Assembly (NCBI GenBank): GCA_030035585.1
Contig: CM057461.1
Location: 168,465,624 to 168,529,623, forward strand
Direction: 5' to 3'
Source: Dugong dugon
Taxonomy: Eukaryota; Chordata; Mammalia; Sirenia; Dugongidae
DNA: 64,000 nt
The notes under the pieces: generated by a model
Seen by the model: only the letters and a program-made list of their open reading frames with translations
What the model was told of the DNA's origin: nothing
Databases searched by the model: none
Translations under genes and position numbers: made by a program
Shown: piece by piece, positions 33,959 through 44,775 of the stretch
Position numbering within the stretch: position 1 is the first letter of the stretch
How the letters are laid out: the number at the start of each line of letters is the position of its first letter

Positions 33959-34469
33959 TGTCTTAGGCTGGGTTCTCTAGAGAAGCTAAACCAGTGAAGC
34001 CTGTATATATATACAGAGAGATAGAGAGAGATTTATCTCCAGAAAATGGCTCGTACAGTTGTAGAGGCTGGCAAGTCCCAAGTCCATGGGTCAGGGGTCA
34101 GGCTGGAGGCTTCTCCTGACTCACATAGCTGCAGGGGCTGATGAACCCAAGATGGGCATGTCGGACAACAGGCCACTGGCTCACAGGCTGTGGAAGCCAA
34201 TCAAGACTGGCAGGCAGCTGGCTCAGGTCCCAAGAACTGGAGGTCAGATGATGACAATCCAGATGCAGGATCCACAGCAAGCAAGCAAGCTTTGCCAGAA
34301 TGTCCATATGTATATTGGATGCAGGCCACACCCCCAAGGAAATTCCCCTTACAACTGATTGGCTGACTATATCAGATCACATCATGGAGGATGGCTATAT
34401 AATTATATAACTGCCAAACCACTGAGAATCGTGGCCCAGCCAAGCTGACATATAACCTTAACTAACACA
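33959..34469 (-). mobile_element. ERVL/MaLR-like solo LTR (family B), imperfect 5-bp TSD
   Basis: The plus strand starts TGTCTTAGGCTGGGTTCTCT and ends CTTAACTAACACA. The flanks are CAGGC (33954-33958) and CAGCC (34470-34474), with one mismatch. The body matches 29701-30222 throughout, including GTTGTAGAGGCTGGCAAG and CCAAGAACTGGAGGTCAGA. The sense strand is minus, by homology with the rc GGCCACGATTCTCAGTGG. Confidence 0.88.
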
Positions 34470-35084
34470 CAGCCACTAAAGACGAAGCCTCAAAAAGGTG
34501 TGGCTTACCTGCTTTGGGGCCCACTTTCAAAGGCTCCTCCTCTCTGGGCTGTGTTTTGCAAAATCGAGCAATAGGATGCAGGCCCCATGGGAGGATATAT
34601 CATAGGAGAGATAGGCATATATGGATCTGCAGGTGAGCCAACTGTCTTACAGGTACGTCCTGTGTGAAAAATCACCTGTTGTCCCATGACATGGAGCTTT
34701 GCCTCTAACGATGTATCACCCCCTCCCTCAACACACAAAACAGGCCTGTGCCTGGCTGGGGGCAGGGAAAGGGGACATGGTATTCTCAGCTGAAAATATT
34801 CTCAACAGCCATGCTCTGTTGAGAAGCAACGAGGTCTTTCCAGGAGCCTGGCATCAGGACATCTCTATCTTTCCTCAGCAGCATCCCCAGCTCCCCCTGG
34901 GGTCTTCACCAAGATTCACTCATCTCTGCCACTCGGATCCTATGCCACTACCCTGTCCCAGCTAACTCACTGGAACCGGGTTGATTACTAGGGTCATATT
35001 TGGCTAAGGTTCGAGTTTGATTATCAGTGGGCCCACCCCTTTCTCTCCCCTAGTTCTCTATGGGGGCAGGGAATAAGTCATCCT

Positions 35085-35290
35085 AGAGTCAGGCACTGTG
35101 GTGAAAGGGTTACAAGTGACTCCTGCATTAACAAGCTGGGTGACCTGCAAGTTCCTGATAGTCTCTTCACCTCAGCTGCCTGTGTCTGAAGTGGTGATAA
35201 TCATGCTGATCTCTCAAGGTGGTATGAAAACTACATGAAACAATGCATAGGAAGTATTTTGTATATTAGCCTACGAAGGCTCAATGATGT
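35085..35290 (+). mobile_element. MIR SINE (diverged)
   Basis: CTGGGTGACCTGCAAG, CTCTTCACCTCAGCTGCC, AAGTGGTGATAATCATG and AGGCTCAATGATGTTAGC follow the MIR order in plus orientation. Confidence 0.6.
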
Positions 35291-35465
35291 TAGCTACCAT
35301 CACTTTCAGCCCTCAATTTCACAAAGAACTTGATTTTAGGTGGTAGTTAAATAGCACACAATCACGATGAGAAAGCTATTTCCTTTCCAGTTCTCTGCTT
35401 TGGTGAAGACAAAAGACCTGGTCAGGTGCTAGGATGTCTTCAGCACCCCTCTGTTCTTCTTACTG

Positions 35466-35885
35466 TTGTTAGTTGCCATTGAGTCAGCTCCCACTCATGG
35501 TGACATTACATATAACAGCAAGAAATGTGAAATGTTGCCTGGTCCTTTGCCATTTTTATGATCACTGGCATGTTTGATTCCATTATTATGATTACTGTGT
35601 CAACCCATCTCATTGAGGGTTTCCCTCATTTTCACTGGCTCTCTACCAAACACAATGTCCTTTTCTAGCGATTTGTCTTTCCTGGTGATGTGTCCAAAGT
35701 AAGCAAGCCATAAGTCTTGCCATCCTCACTTCTAAGGAGCATTTCGGTTGCATTTCTTCTAAGACTGAGTTGTTCGATCTTCTGCCAGTCCACGGTACAT
35801 TCAATATTCTTGACCTACACCACAATTCAAATGCATCTTCTTCCACCTTCCTTTTTCATTATCTAACTTCCACATGTATACGAGG
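35466..35885 (-). mobile_element. RTE-clade LINE 3' fragment, minus strand
   Basis: The plus strand begins TGTTGTTAGTTGCCATTG (reverse of the RTE end). It then reads ATGTTGCCTGGTCCTTTGCC, CTCATTGAGGGTTTCCCTC, TCTTTCCTGGTGATGTGTCC and CTTCTAAGGAGCATTTCGG, the exact reverse of the RTE order at 33250-33660. Confidence 0.93.
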
Positions 35886-35907
35886 CAATTAAAAAGACCA
35901 ACACCCA

Positions 35908-37288
35908 CGATAGCAAAAAGATGGAGACAACCTAGATGCCCATCAGCAGATGAATGGATAAACAAACTATGGTACATACACACAATGGAGTATTATGCAA
36001 CGATAAAGAACATCGATGAATCTGTGAAGATCTCATACAATGGATGATTATGCTGAGTGAAATAAGTCAATCACAAAAGGACAAATATTGTATGAGACCT
36101 CTATTGTAAAAATCCATGAAAAAGTTTACACACAAAATGTAACAATCTTTGCTGGTTACCAGGGATGGGATGGGTGGGGGAGAAATACTAAATAGGCAAT
36201 AGATAAGTGGTATCTTGGGTGAAGGGTGAGACAGTACACAATACTGGGGAAACCAGCACAACTTGTACAAGGAAAGGTCATGGAAGCTCCATAGACACAT
36301 CCAGACTCCCTGAGGGACTGAATTGCTGGGCAGAGGGCTGTGGGGACCATGGTCTCGGGGAATGTCTGGCTCAACCGGCATGACACAGTTTGTAAGGACG
36401 GTGTTCTGCGTTCTACCTTGGTGGATAGCATCTGGGGTCTTGGAAGCCTGTGAGCAGCCATCTAGGATACTCTACTGGTCTCATCCCTTTGGGAGCAGGG
36501 GAGAATGAAGAGAACAGGATACAAGGAAAAGATTAGTTCAAAGGACTAATGGACCACAGCTACCAAGGCCTCCACCAGACTGAGTCCAGTACAGATAGAT
36601 GGTGCCAGGCTACCACCACTGACTGCTCTGACTGGGATCACAACAGAGGCTTCTGGATAGAGCTGGAGAAGGATGTAGAACAAAATTCTAACACACAAAG
36701 GGAAGACCAGATTTGCTGGCCTAGAGGAGACTGGGGAGGCCCTGAGAGTGTGGCCCCCAGACACCCTTTTGGCTTGGTGATGAGGTCACTTCCAGGGTTT
36801 GCCATTCAGCCGGGGATTGGACAGCCCCATAGAGCAGAGCGGGACTAGTGAGGCACAGCAGTCCAGGGACGGGGGCTGGAGGGCAGAGGGGGACGGGAGG
36901 GCTGGTGATGGGGGACCCAGGGTTGAGTGGGGACAGTGTTGATGTGTAGTGGAGTTATTGGCCATTATCATGGGGCAACATGTGTAGAGACTGTTTAATG
37001 AGAGGCTGGTTTGTTCTGCGGACCTTCATCTAGAGTGAGAGTGGCAGCGCAATTGGAGGAGCGTGGTCAATGTCACTGAGCTGTGTATGTAGAAGTTCTT
37101 GAGGTGGTGGTGTCTTTGGCTATGTATGTTTTCGCCAAAAAAGGGAAAAGGGAAGGTTGAGAGGGGAGAGGGTTGACATGTCGTGGGGTTGTTAACCAAT
37201 GTCGTGGAGCTGTGTGTGTGCTACTGTTTGATGAGAAACTATTTGTTCTGTGGACCTTCGCCTGGGGTAAGATAAAAAAGAAAAAAGG
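35908..37288 (+). mobile_element. 5'-truncated L1 with 14-bp TSD
   Basis: AAGACCAACACCCA occurs at 35894-35907 and again at 37289-37302, bounding the element exactly. The inside begins in ORF2 C-terminal coding sequence (GATGGAGACAACCTAGATGC, GGATAAACAAACTATGG, ending MEY-like TGGAGTATTATGC). It continues through the long L1 3'UTR to GTTGTTAACCAATGTCG, GAGAAACTATTTGTTC and an A-rich tail. It is the best preserved copy of this 3'UTR here and serves as reference for the fragments at 4905, 5165 and 27120. Confidence 0.93.
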
Positions 37289-37478
37289 AAGACCAACACC
37301 CATCTAAAACCTGCTAATTTCCTTTTTTTAAGAGAGCAAGCTTCAGACTCTGCAGACTGTAGCTAGATCTTAGTAACATTTTTTTGTTTTCATTGAATTG
37401 ATTGTATGATCATCTTCTATTTAAGACAAAACAATCCTGTTTTTTTCCACTTATGGTAGTGAAATACGTTTTCATTAG

Positions 37479-38001
37479 TGTTATGGACTGAACTGTGTCC
37501 TCCCAAAATGTGTGTCAACTTGGCTGGGCCATGATTCCCAGTATTCTGTGATTGTCCACCATTTTGTCATCTGATGTGATTTTCCTGTGTGTTGTAAATC
37601 CTACCTCTATGATGTTAATGAAGCTGGATTAGAGGCAATTATGTTAATGAGGCAGGACTCAATCTACAAGATTAGGTTGTATTTTGAGTCAATCTCTTTT
37701 GAGATATAAAAGAGAGAAGCAAGCAGAGAGACAGAGGGACCTCGTGCTACCAAGAATGTAGTGCCAGGAGCAGAGCACATCCTTTGGACCCAGAGTTCCT
37801 GCACTGAAAAGCTCCTAGACCAGAGGAAAGTCGATGATGAGGACCTTCTTCTAGAGCCAACAGAGAGAGAAAGCCTTCCTCTGGAGCTGGCACCCTGAGT
37901 TCGGACTTCTAGCCTACTAGACTGTGAAAGGATAAACTTGTGTTTGTTAAAGCCATCCACTTGTGATACTTCTGTTATAGCAGCACTAGATAACTAAGAC
38001 A
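37479..38001 (+). mobile_element. ERVL/MaLR-like solo LTR (family A), 5-bp TSD
   Basis: Starts TGTTATGGACTGAACTGTG, ends AGATAACTAAGACA, and is flanked by ATTAG at 37474-37478 and 38002-38006. It has CAACTTGGCTGGGCCATGAT, CTTTTGAGATATAAAAGAG (TATA-like) and CATCCTTTGGACCCAGAG. It is close in layout to 4148-4686. Confidence 0.92.
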
Positions 38002-38719
38002 ATTAGGAATAAATTTAAGTAAATTTTTTAAGTAAAGAATGATACAGAAGGATAAAGTAAAAAACACCGTGTGGTGGGAAAGTAAAGTTTAGAAACACTG
38101 TGCTAAGTCATTAAGAGGTGCCCCAGGGGTCTCTGAGGCTTCCAGGAGGTAGAATAACTTCTGGAGGCAATCTGTTTGGCCGAGCCCTAGGACTCGGGGT
38201 AAACTGAAGGGAAATGAAATGAAGCCAGAATATTCTGAGATGGGAGACAGTGCAGCCCCAGCAGGTTTCCCCCAACAAGAAAGATCTTGCCTGACCCTGG
38301 CCCCTCCTCACCCAGCAGTAGGTGACAGCAGAGGCATTTATCTGATTCTCCTGCTATAGCCAGAGACAAACCAGGCTGCACCCAAGTATGAAGAGCATCA
38401 CAGAGGAGCTTGTCTTTTCTCAAAGACTGGGAATTACATTAGCATTAGAGTGTACCTCAAAGTTCATCTTGTTCAGGAGATTTCAAATATGTTTCGACTT
38501 TGACCTTGATCACATCACAATCTAGTATATACATACATTTATACATAAAAGATTGAAAAAGATTTTCATGAAATAGTACTAACCTATGAGTGATTCATTC
38601 TTATATATTCTATTTTATTCCATTTCATTTTTTTTTTTAATTCTAGTCAAGGGCTCTTAAAATGATTTCATGATCCACATGGCTCGCAACCCATGATAAG
38701 AAAAACATTGACCTCGTTC

Positions 38720-38870
38720 AATCTTTTCATTTCACAAACGAAGAAACTAAAACCCAGAAAACGACATAAATTTCTAAAAGTCACCTAGCTAACTAGCAAC
38801 ACAGCCAAAACTAGAACCCCAGCCTTGGGACCCAATAAAAGCCTCCATAACTAATACAAATAAGAATGGA
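38720..38870 (-). mobile_element. MIR-like relic
   Basis: TCATTTCACAAACGAAGAAAC, AGTCACCTAGCTAACTAGC and CTAGAACCCCAGCC suggest a reversed MIR or related old SINE. Similarity is weak. Confidence 0.45.
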
Positions 38871-41105
38871 ATTTCAGGCATTATATAGAGGGATAGATTG
38901 GGGATTTTAGAGAGGAAAGTGGGCCAAGGAACTCTTTACCAAGGTCCGGGAGAATTCTACCACTGCATGGAATCACAAAGATTTTTGGTACCATGTTTCA
39001 TTGACTGATGGTGTGGTTGACTGTGTTTTAATGTGGTATACAAGGCTACCCCAATATACAACTCAATGGCACCACTCACATTGCCCGGGGGATGTCCTTC
39101 ATAGAGAATACAATGCAAACAGTGCCCCCTATGGCTGTGCAATGCAATGGCCCTGCTGGTTAGAGGGGTCATGTGGGGTATAGTGAGAATATCAACTAGA
39201 GCTTAAAGGGTTAGGGATAAACGGGGCAATGTCTGTAAAAGATGTTGTACAGCCAGCCTCTCTGAAAAGCACCTGGCTTGCAGTCCAGTGATTTTGGTAT
39301 TTGATGATGAGTGCAAAATGCCACCTTCTAAAGTCAAAAACTCCATTTAAAAAAGAGCATAAAGGAAAGTTTTTGGGTTTCCTTCTGTCGGTTGAACCTC
39401 TACAGTCAGGTAAGCTGGCTCAATGAGGACCTTGTGTGGGCCCAGTTGCTCTCTCTGTCATTCTTGTCAGGAAGCCAGGTTTAAATCAGAATGTTACATT
39501 GAGGACAAAGTTGATTCTCAGGGGACTGGAGTCTGTACTTTAAATCAAAATTTGGTGAAAGAAATATCCAAGATCTTGAGAAACACCTGTCCACTTTAAC
39601 CTATTTCCTTAGAAAGGTTTATCCTCTTGGTTAGAGATTTGGAAACACACTGAAGTCTGTTACCTGCAGGGATACAGATTACAGGGTTGGTTTGTCAAAT
39701 ACTGTTACTTCTGCTGACAAGCACCTGGTTATGTAAAAATGTGAGAAATGGAAGTGCTGCACCAATTTTCCAGAACAAAATCTGACTCTGAAAAGGTGTA
39801 ACTTCATGCAAAATAGGCTTCATCATTTGAATAACAAAATAAAATATGCAAAACAAAATAAAATATGCAAAAAAAAAACTTTTCAAAAAGAATCTGCATT
39901 CAGGTTGCAGTGAGTACAAGCAGTATGATGAATATTTCTTGTGCTATATTTAAAATGTTTTGTGAGAAAATAATGTGCTTTAGAAATGGAGCTAATGCCA
40001 GAGACTTTGCTTTAGTGACTATCAAATCAGTTTCCAGGCAGGTTTTTCTGTTTCTTATAGATTCCTGGAGGTAATAGTGAAAGCTGCCATTAAAATTCAT
40101 TAGATGAAAAGTAAACTTACATTACAACTGATGACATTCTCCTCTAAATTGTTAGCCCTATTAGTGAGAAAGCCTCTTGTCTGCCAAACTTCATCTATGG
40201 TGTCTGCTTCTCTCTAAACAGTTCTCTTGTATTTTAATCTAAAGGATTCCTCTTCAATGCTAAATTTCTTCCATGCACCATGGATCACACAGGGCATTCC
40301 ATGAAGTCTATTCCGGGATATTTCTCAACTTTTAGAAACAGGATGCTGAAGTTTCAAGGAAACTCTTTTGTTCCAAAGCAGCAAGGTTGGAAAAATTACT
40401 TAAGGATGACAGGAAAAGGTTTCTATGTGCCCAGTTACTAAGACCTGAAACATCAATTCATTCAGCTGAAAAAATCCCTGAGCTTCCCTTAGACCCCACG
40501 GAAGAAACATCTGTGGGTCCTGTCTTTGGGTTCAAAGCAATTCAAGAGCAGCAGAGGTAGGAGTGAATTTGTCCCTGTCTGCTTAATGCTCAGACGCCAT
40601 TTGCTTGCAGTCAGACCCCTCCTATCACGCCTCACCTTGGATTAGATCAAGAGGACAGAAGGCGGCCAGACCCCACCTCACTGATGCAGCTACTCCTTAC
40701 CCACAAAACATGGCACAATCTTTTCTTCTTTATGAATTACCCTCTCTCTGCTTGTTTCCTCTGAACACTTGTGCTATGGTAATCTGCAAAGTAAGGCAAG
40801 GTGCTCGGCAGTTTGGCAAAAAAAAATCTGTGGGTCAGAATTTTCCTCAGCAACACAGAGCTGGCTCACAGAAAGGTAGCATTCAGCCTGGTGGAGCCCT
40901 CAGCTGTTCTGCTTTCCAATTTCAAGATCCATCCTGAGATGAGAGGTAGGTGGCACTGAGCTCCTCCTCTGTCTACAAAACCTAGCTCCACCAAGGGCTG
41001 TGAGCAAGGAAATAGAAAGACTCCTTTCATCTTCTCTCACCTGCCTCCTGGCTTCTCCCAGGCCACTGTGGCTGGAGGGAAACTTGGCCACCATGTAGCC
41101 TGGAA
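38871..41105. other. Intergenic sequence, no gene or named repeat
   Basis: No family recognised over about 2.2 kb. A small tandem duplication, AAAATATGCAAAACAAAAT, occurs near 39839-39870. ORFs up to 110 residues (40605-40937) lack recognisable motifs. Confidence 0.4.
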
Positions 41106-41109
41106 AAGG

Positions 41110-41265
41110 AGGCACTTTCTCAGTCAGACAGGCATGGGTTGGAATCCCTGCTCCACCACTGACTGTGTGACCTTGAGCAAATTAGCCAACCTCTCTGACC
41201 CACAGTTTCCTCATTTACAAGGTGGTGGCAACAATTCCTACCTCACAGGATGTTTAAGAAGATGA
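41110..41265 (+). mobile_element. MIR SINE
   Basis: GGCATGGGTTGGAATCCCTG, CACTGACTGTGTGACCTTG, ACAGTTTCCTCATTTACAA and CCTACCTCACAGGATG in the MIR order. Confidence 0.82.
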
Positions 41266-41380
41266 TTAAGACACCCTGTGTAAACACATACAGCCCAGTG
41301 CCCAGCCAGGTTCCTTCCCAGTTTCCCTCCTTCTTAACCTCTCCCAACAATGAATTAGCAACACCTAGAAGTGGGTGTGT

Positions 41381-41585
41381 GGAGCCCTGTGGTGCAGTGA
41401 TTAAGTGCTTGGCTGCTAAACAAAAGATAGCTTGCTCAAACCCATCAACCACTCCCTGGGAGAAAGATGTGGCAGTCTGCTTCCATAAAGATTTACAGCC
41501 TTGGAAACTCTATGGGGCAGTTCTACCTTGTCCTGTAGGGCTGCTATGAGTCTGAATCCACTCGACAGCAGTGGGTGGGTGGGAG
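41381..41585 (+). mobile_element. AfroSINE
   Basis: GGAGCCCTGTGGTGCAGTG, CTTGGCTGCTAAACAAAAG, GGGAGAAAGATGTGGCAGTC, AGCCTTGGAAACTCTATGG and GAATCCACTCGACAGCAG. Confidence 0.96.
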
Positions 41586-42894
41586 AGGTGAGTATGAAGT
41601 CTAATCCTGTATCGCCAACCTTCACTCTCCAGGGCTGTATCTGAATGGGTAGGAGTTTGGGGCTACATTTCAGGAGTTCATAGTGAGAGAGCTAAAAAGC
41701 CTTGATAGTGAGCCTCTCCTGGAAAAGGACATAATGCTGCACAGTGGGGGGTAGGGTGGGGTTGGATGAGGATCATCGGTCTCCATTGTCCTGTGGCTTA
41801 GCTTTAGAGAAAGGGGTGTGAATGCATATTATACTAAAGAGAACAAGAGTTGGTTGAATCACTGACAACAAAAACATTCATAAGCCCAGTTTTTTGCTAT
41901 CTTCAGAAAGCAGAAGGTTGAATATGGGTGAATCATTCCTGCAAACCAGAGCTTAAAGATAGTGCTTTGTCTTCTCTCCACTGAGGCTGTTGAGGAGAAG
42001 TTTGGGCCCTTGGTACCAGGTTCATACTGAAATGAACTTGACTTATAATCTATTCATAACCCAGCTCTGAATCTCTTCCCACGGAACTTTCAGCAATAAA
42101 AAATAATAATAATAAAAACCAGGGAGGGAAGGAGAGGGTGAGACAATTCAGTTTATTTCATTATATTGGGTTTTACACTTCTTGTTGGATTGATAAGGTA
42201 TGCTACAATCTTTTTATGATATCAACATCCTTTTTATTGCATTAGATGATAGGGGAATTTCCCTCAAATTAATAAAAACCATATGCTGGATTTTGATTAG
42301 GGATCACTTTGGAATAATAATTAATCTGGCTTGGGAATGAGAATAAGCTTCCCCCCCCCACCCCTTTCTTTTTTATCCATATGTCTTTCAAAGTCCCTCT
42401 GGCCTCCTTTCCTCCCCTACCCTTGCCTTTATCTGCAAAACCAGGGTAATGAAAAGATCTTATAAATCTGTGGTGTATAGATTTTTTACCAAAAATTTCA
42501 TTGCAATCTGAACTATCAGTCCATCCAAAGTCATCTCTACAGCACTGAGGACAGTAATAACAACATTTCATCGTTGTGTCTGAAGTTATCTGGACAACTG
42601 ATACATGTGATCAGATTGGTCCTCTGAGCATGTGATATGTGGCATTGGCAGGGACCCATTCTTTGAACCTGTAGAGAATTCTCCTGCAGGAAGAACAAAC
42701 TCCTCTAGTCATTCCCTACCTATTCTCCAAGCAATGAAACTTCTCCCTGCTTGTTGGCCCCAACCCGTCTAAGAGGTTGCTTTCAACATTTGACAAAGCT
42801 TCTTTTCAACAACATTAATAGCTGAAAAATAGCAACAGCCAACATGGTCCATCTTTGAAAAGCCTTTCCTTTTCTCCCTACTTTAGAGTTGCTC
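41586..42894. other. Intergenic sequence with an AT-rich candidate conserved segment
   Basis: No transposon recognised. At about 42170-42340 there is a TAAT-rich segment (CAAATTAATAAAAACC, AATAATAATTAATCTGGC) that could be conserved non-coding DNA. A 100-codon minus ORF (42269-42571) starts with clustered Cys, but no family is recognised and I do not call it a gene. Confidence 0.3.
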
Positions 42895-43075
42895 CAACTG
42901 TGGAGTACATAAAAACCACCTGGGAAGCTTGTTAAAACTTATAATTTTTGAGCCTGTCTCCAAAGATGCAGATTCAGTAGTCCTGGGGTTGAGTCTAGAG
43001 ATCTGCCTTTTTAATATGGCGATTCTAATTTAGATAGCCTACAGACCACCCCTGAGGAAACTTTACCCTTATAGC
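42895..43075. mobile_element. MER5A-like element
   Basis: CATAAAAACCACCTGGGAAG, CTTGTTAAAACTTATAA, GATGCAGATTCAGTAGTCC and GAGATCTGCCTTTTTAA follow the MER5A arrangement. Confidence 0.82.
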
Positions 43076-43094
43076 AACCTTCAAACACTTAGTT

Positions 43095-43320
43095 GTAGCT
43101 AAGAGTATAGACTTTGGAATAAAATCAAAACAAGTTCAAATTCCAGCTTTCCCGTTTACCAGCTATATGATCTTGGGCAAGTTACTTAACCACTCTAAAA
43201 CTCAGTCTCCTTACCTAGAGAACGAAAATAATAATACCTGCGCCAGAGGATTGTGTGTGAATTAAACAAAATATTGAGTTAATTATAAGCATTCCATGTA
43301 TATAGACAGTTATTACTGAG
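43095..43320 (+). mobile_element. MIR SINE
   Basis: AGAGTATAGACTTTGGA, TTCAAATTCCAGC, GATCTTGGGCAAGTTACTTA, AATAATAATACCTGC and TGTGTGAATTAAAC in order. Confidence 0.85.
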
Positions 43321-43732
43321 GAAAATTGCTTCAAGGAGGAGAGGCTATGGTACTTGATCAGAGGTAGGGGTTTGGGGAAAGTGAAGGTTAACAATTTATG
43401 AAAGAATCATTAGTAAGAGAATGTGGAAAAGTGTAGCATAAGAAAAGAAGGTGTCCAAATTAACTCCTATTGGTTCTGCTCCTCTAGTTGAACCTGACTG
43501 ATACAACAACTACTTACCTGGTCTGTGTTAGAGAAACTGTATTCAAAGGAGAATTAAATTACATGACTTGTAAAAGGATTTCCCTGTCTCCTGCTTCTTG
43601 TAGTTTCACGCCAGTGTCTAATAGGAGAGACCAGAAATGTATCTCTGCAGAGGTACAGGGACACTGTTCAGAAGAATATTCTGCCTTTTCCCTTAAAGTG
43701 GTTTATTTTTTTAAAACTAGTCTTATAGGACC

Positions 43733-43905
43733 AAAAAAAGCCAAACCCATTGCCGTCAAGTCAATTCCAACTCACAGCGACCCTATAGAACAGAGTAGAA
43801 CTGCCCCATAGAGTTTCCAAGGAATGGCTGGTGGATTTGAATTGCCAGTCTTTTGATTAGCAGCCTGAGTTCTTAACCACTGTGCCACCAGGGCTCCTAG
43901 TGTTA
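43733..43905 (-). mobile_element. AfroSINE
   Basis: CCAAACCCATTGCCGTCAAG, CAACTCACAGCGACCC, AGAACTGCCCCATAGAG and CCACTGTGCCACCAGGGC give the reverse of a young-looking AfroSINE. The centre is shortened. Confidence 0.95.
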
Positions 43906-43984
43906 CAAGACGAGAGCTGGGAATTCTGGGATAAGTACTAAAGAAATAACAATAGTGCCTTGGATTTTTATCATTCTATCTCTC

Positions 43985-44150
43985 GCTAATGCAAAGAGAT
44001 TTACAGATTTTATCTCAATATAACTCTGGAAATATCTCCATGAGCAAGTTAAGGGCAGGCATTATTAGTCGCTCTTAGAAATAAAGAAACTAAAGTGCAG
44101 AAAAGGGATGAGTGTTTCTCAAGTTGGCTCAGCGAGTCAGCAGGTGAGAC
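43985..44150 (-). mobile_element. MIR-like relic
   Basis: GGCAGGCATTATTAGTCGC, AAATAAAGAAACTAAAGTGC and AGTTGGCTCAGCGAGTC fit a reversed MIR weakly. Confidence 0.4.
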
Positions 44151-44299
44151 CCTAACAGAACCTGGAGAAGATAATTCCAAAACTCTCAAACTTTGTTTAT
44201 CACCTGATTTGTGAAGGTAAAGATAAAATTTAAAAAAAAAAAAAGGGAGGGGGGAAGAAACATACTCCACTTAACTGAAGGACACAATGTTTAAAAAGG

Positions 44300-44637
44300 G
44301 GGTGGGTACTCACCAAACACTACAAAACATTGCTGAAATAAAGACAGCTTAAAAAAATGGAAAGACATCCCAAGTCATAGAGTGGGAGACTTAATATTGT
44401 TAAGATGTCAATACTACCCAAAGAGTTCTACAGATTCAATTCAACCTCTATCAAAGTTTCAACAGCCTTCTTTGCAGAAATAGTAAAACCAATCCTCAAA
44501 GTCGTATGGAACTGCAAAGGGCCCTGAATAGATAAAACAATCTTGACAAAAAAGAATAACGTAGGAGGACTTACACTTTCCTATTACAAAGTATACTATA
44601 AAGCTATGGTAATCAAAACAGTGTGGTACTATGCTAA
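44300..44637 (+). mobile_element. Old L1 ORF2 fragment
   Basis: AGCTTAAAAAAATGGAAAGAC, ATGTCAATACTACCCAAAG, ATGGAACTGCAAAGGGCC and AATCAAAACAGTGTGGTACT are L1 ORF2 words in plus order. Stops and shifts break the frame. A MER5A-like element follows immediately. Confidence 0.9.
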
Positions 44638-44639
44638 GC

Positions 44640-44775
44640 AAACACTCCTTGCTATTCAAATTGTAGTCGACAAGCAGGAGCATCACCTGGAAGCTTGTTA
44701 GAAATGCAGAATCTCAGGCCCCACCCCAGACCTACTAAATCAGAACCTACATTTTAGCAGGACTCAGAAGTACTG
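44640..44775. mobile_element. MER5A-like element
   Basis: GAGCATCACCTGGAAGC, TTGTTAGAAATGCAGAATCTC, AGGCCCCACCCCAGACC and AAATCAGAACCTACATTTTA. Confidence 0.9.

Noticed and set aside
29701..34469. Two family B LTRs as the ends of one 4.8-kb provirus
   Set aside because: They have different target duplications (AAGAT versus CAGGC/CAGCC), and the sequence between them holds unrelated SINEs and RTE.
42269..42571. 100-codon minus ORF starting with clustered Cys
   Set aside because: The Cys cluster does not match a zinc-finger spacing, and there is no homolog or exon structure.
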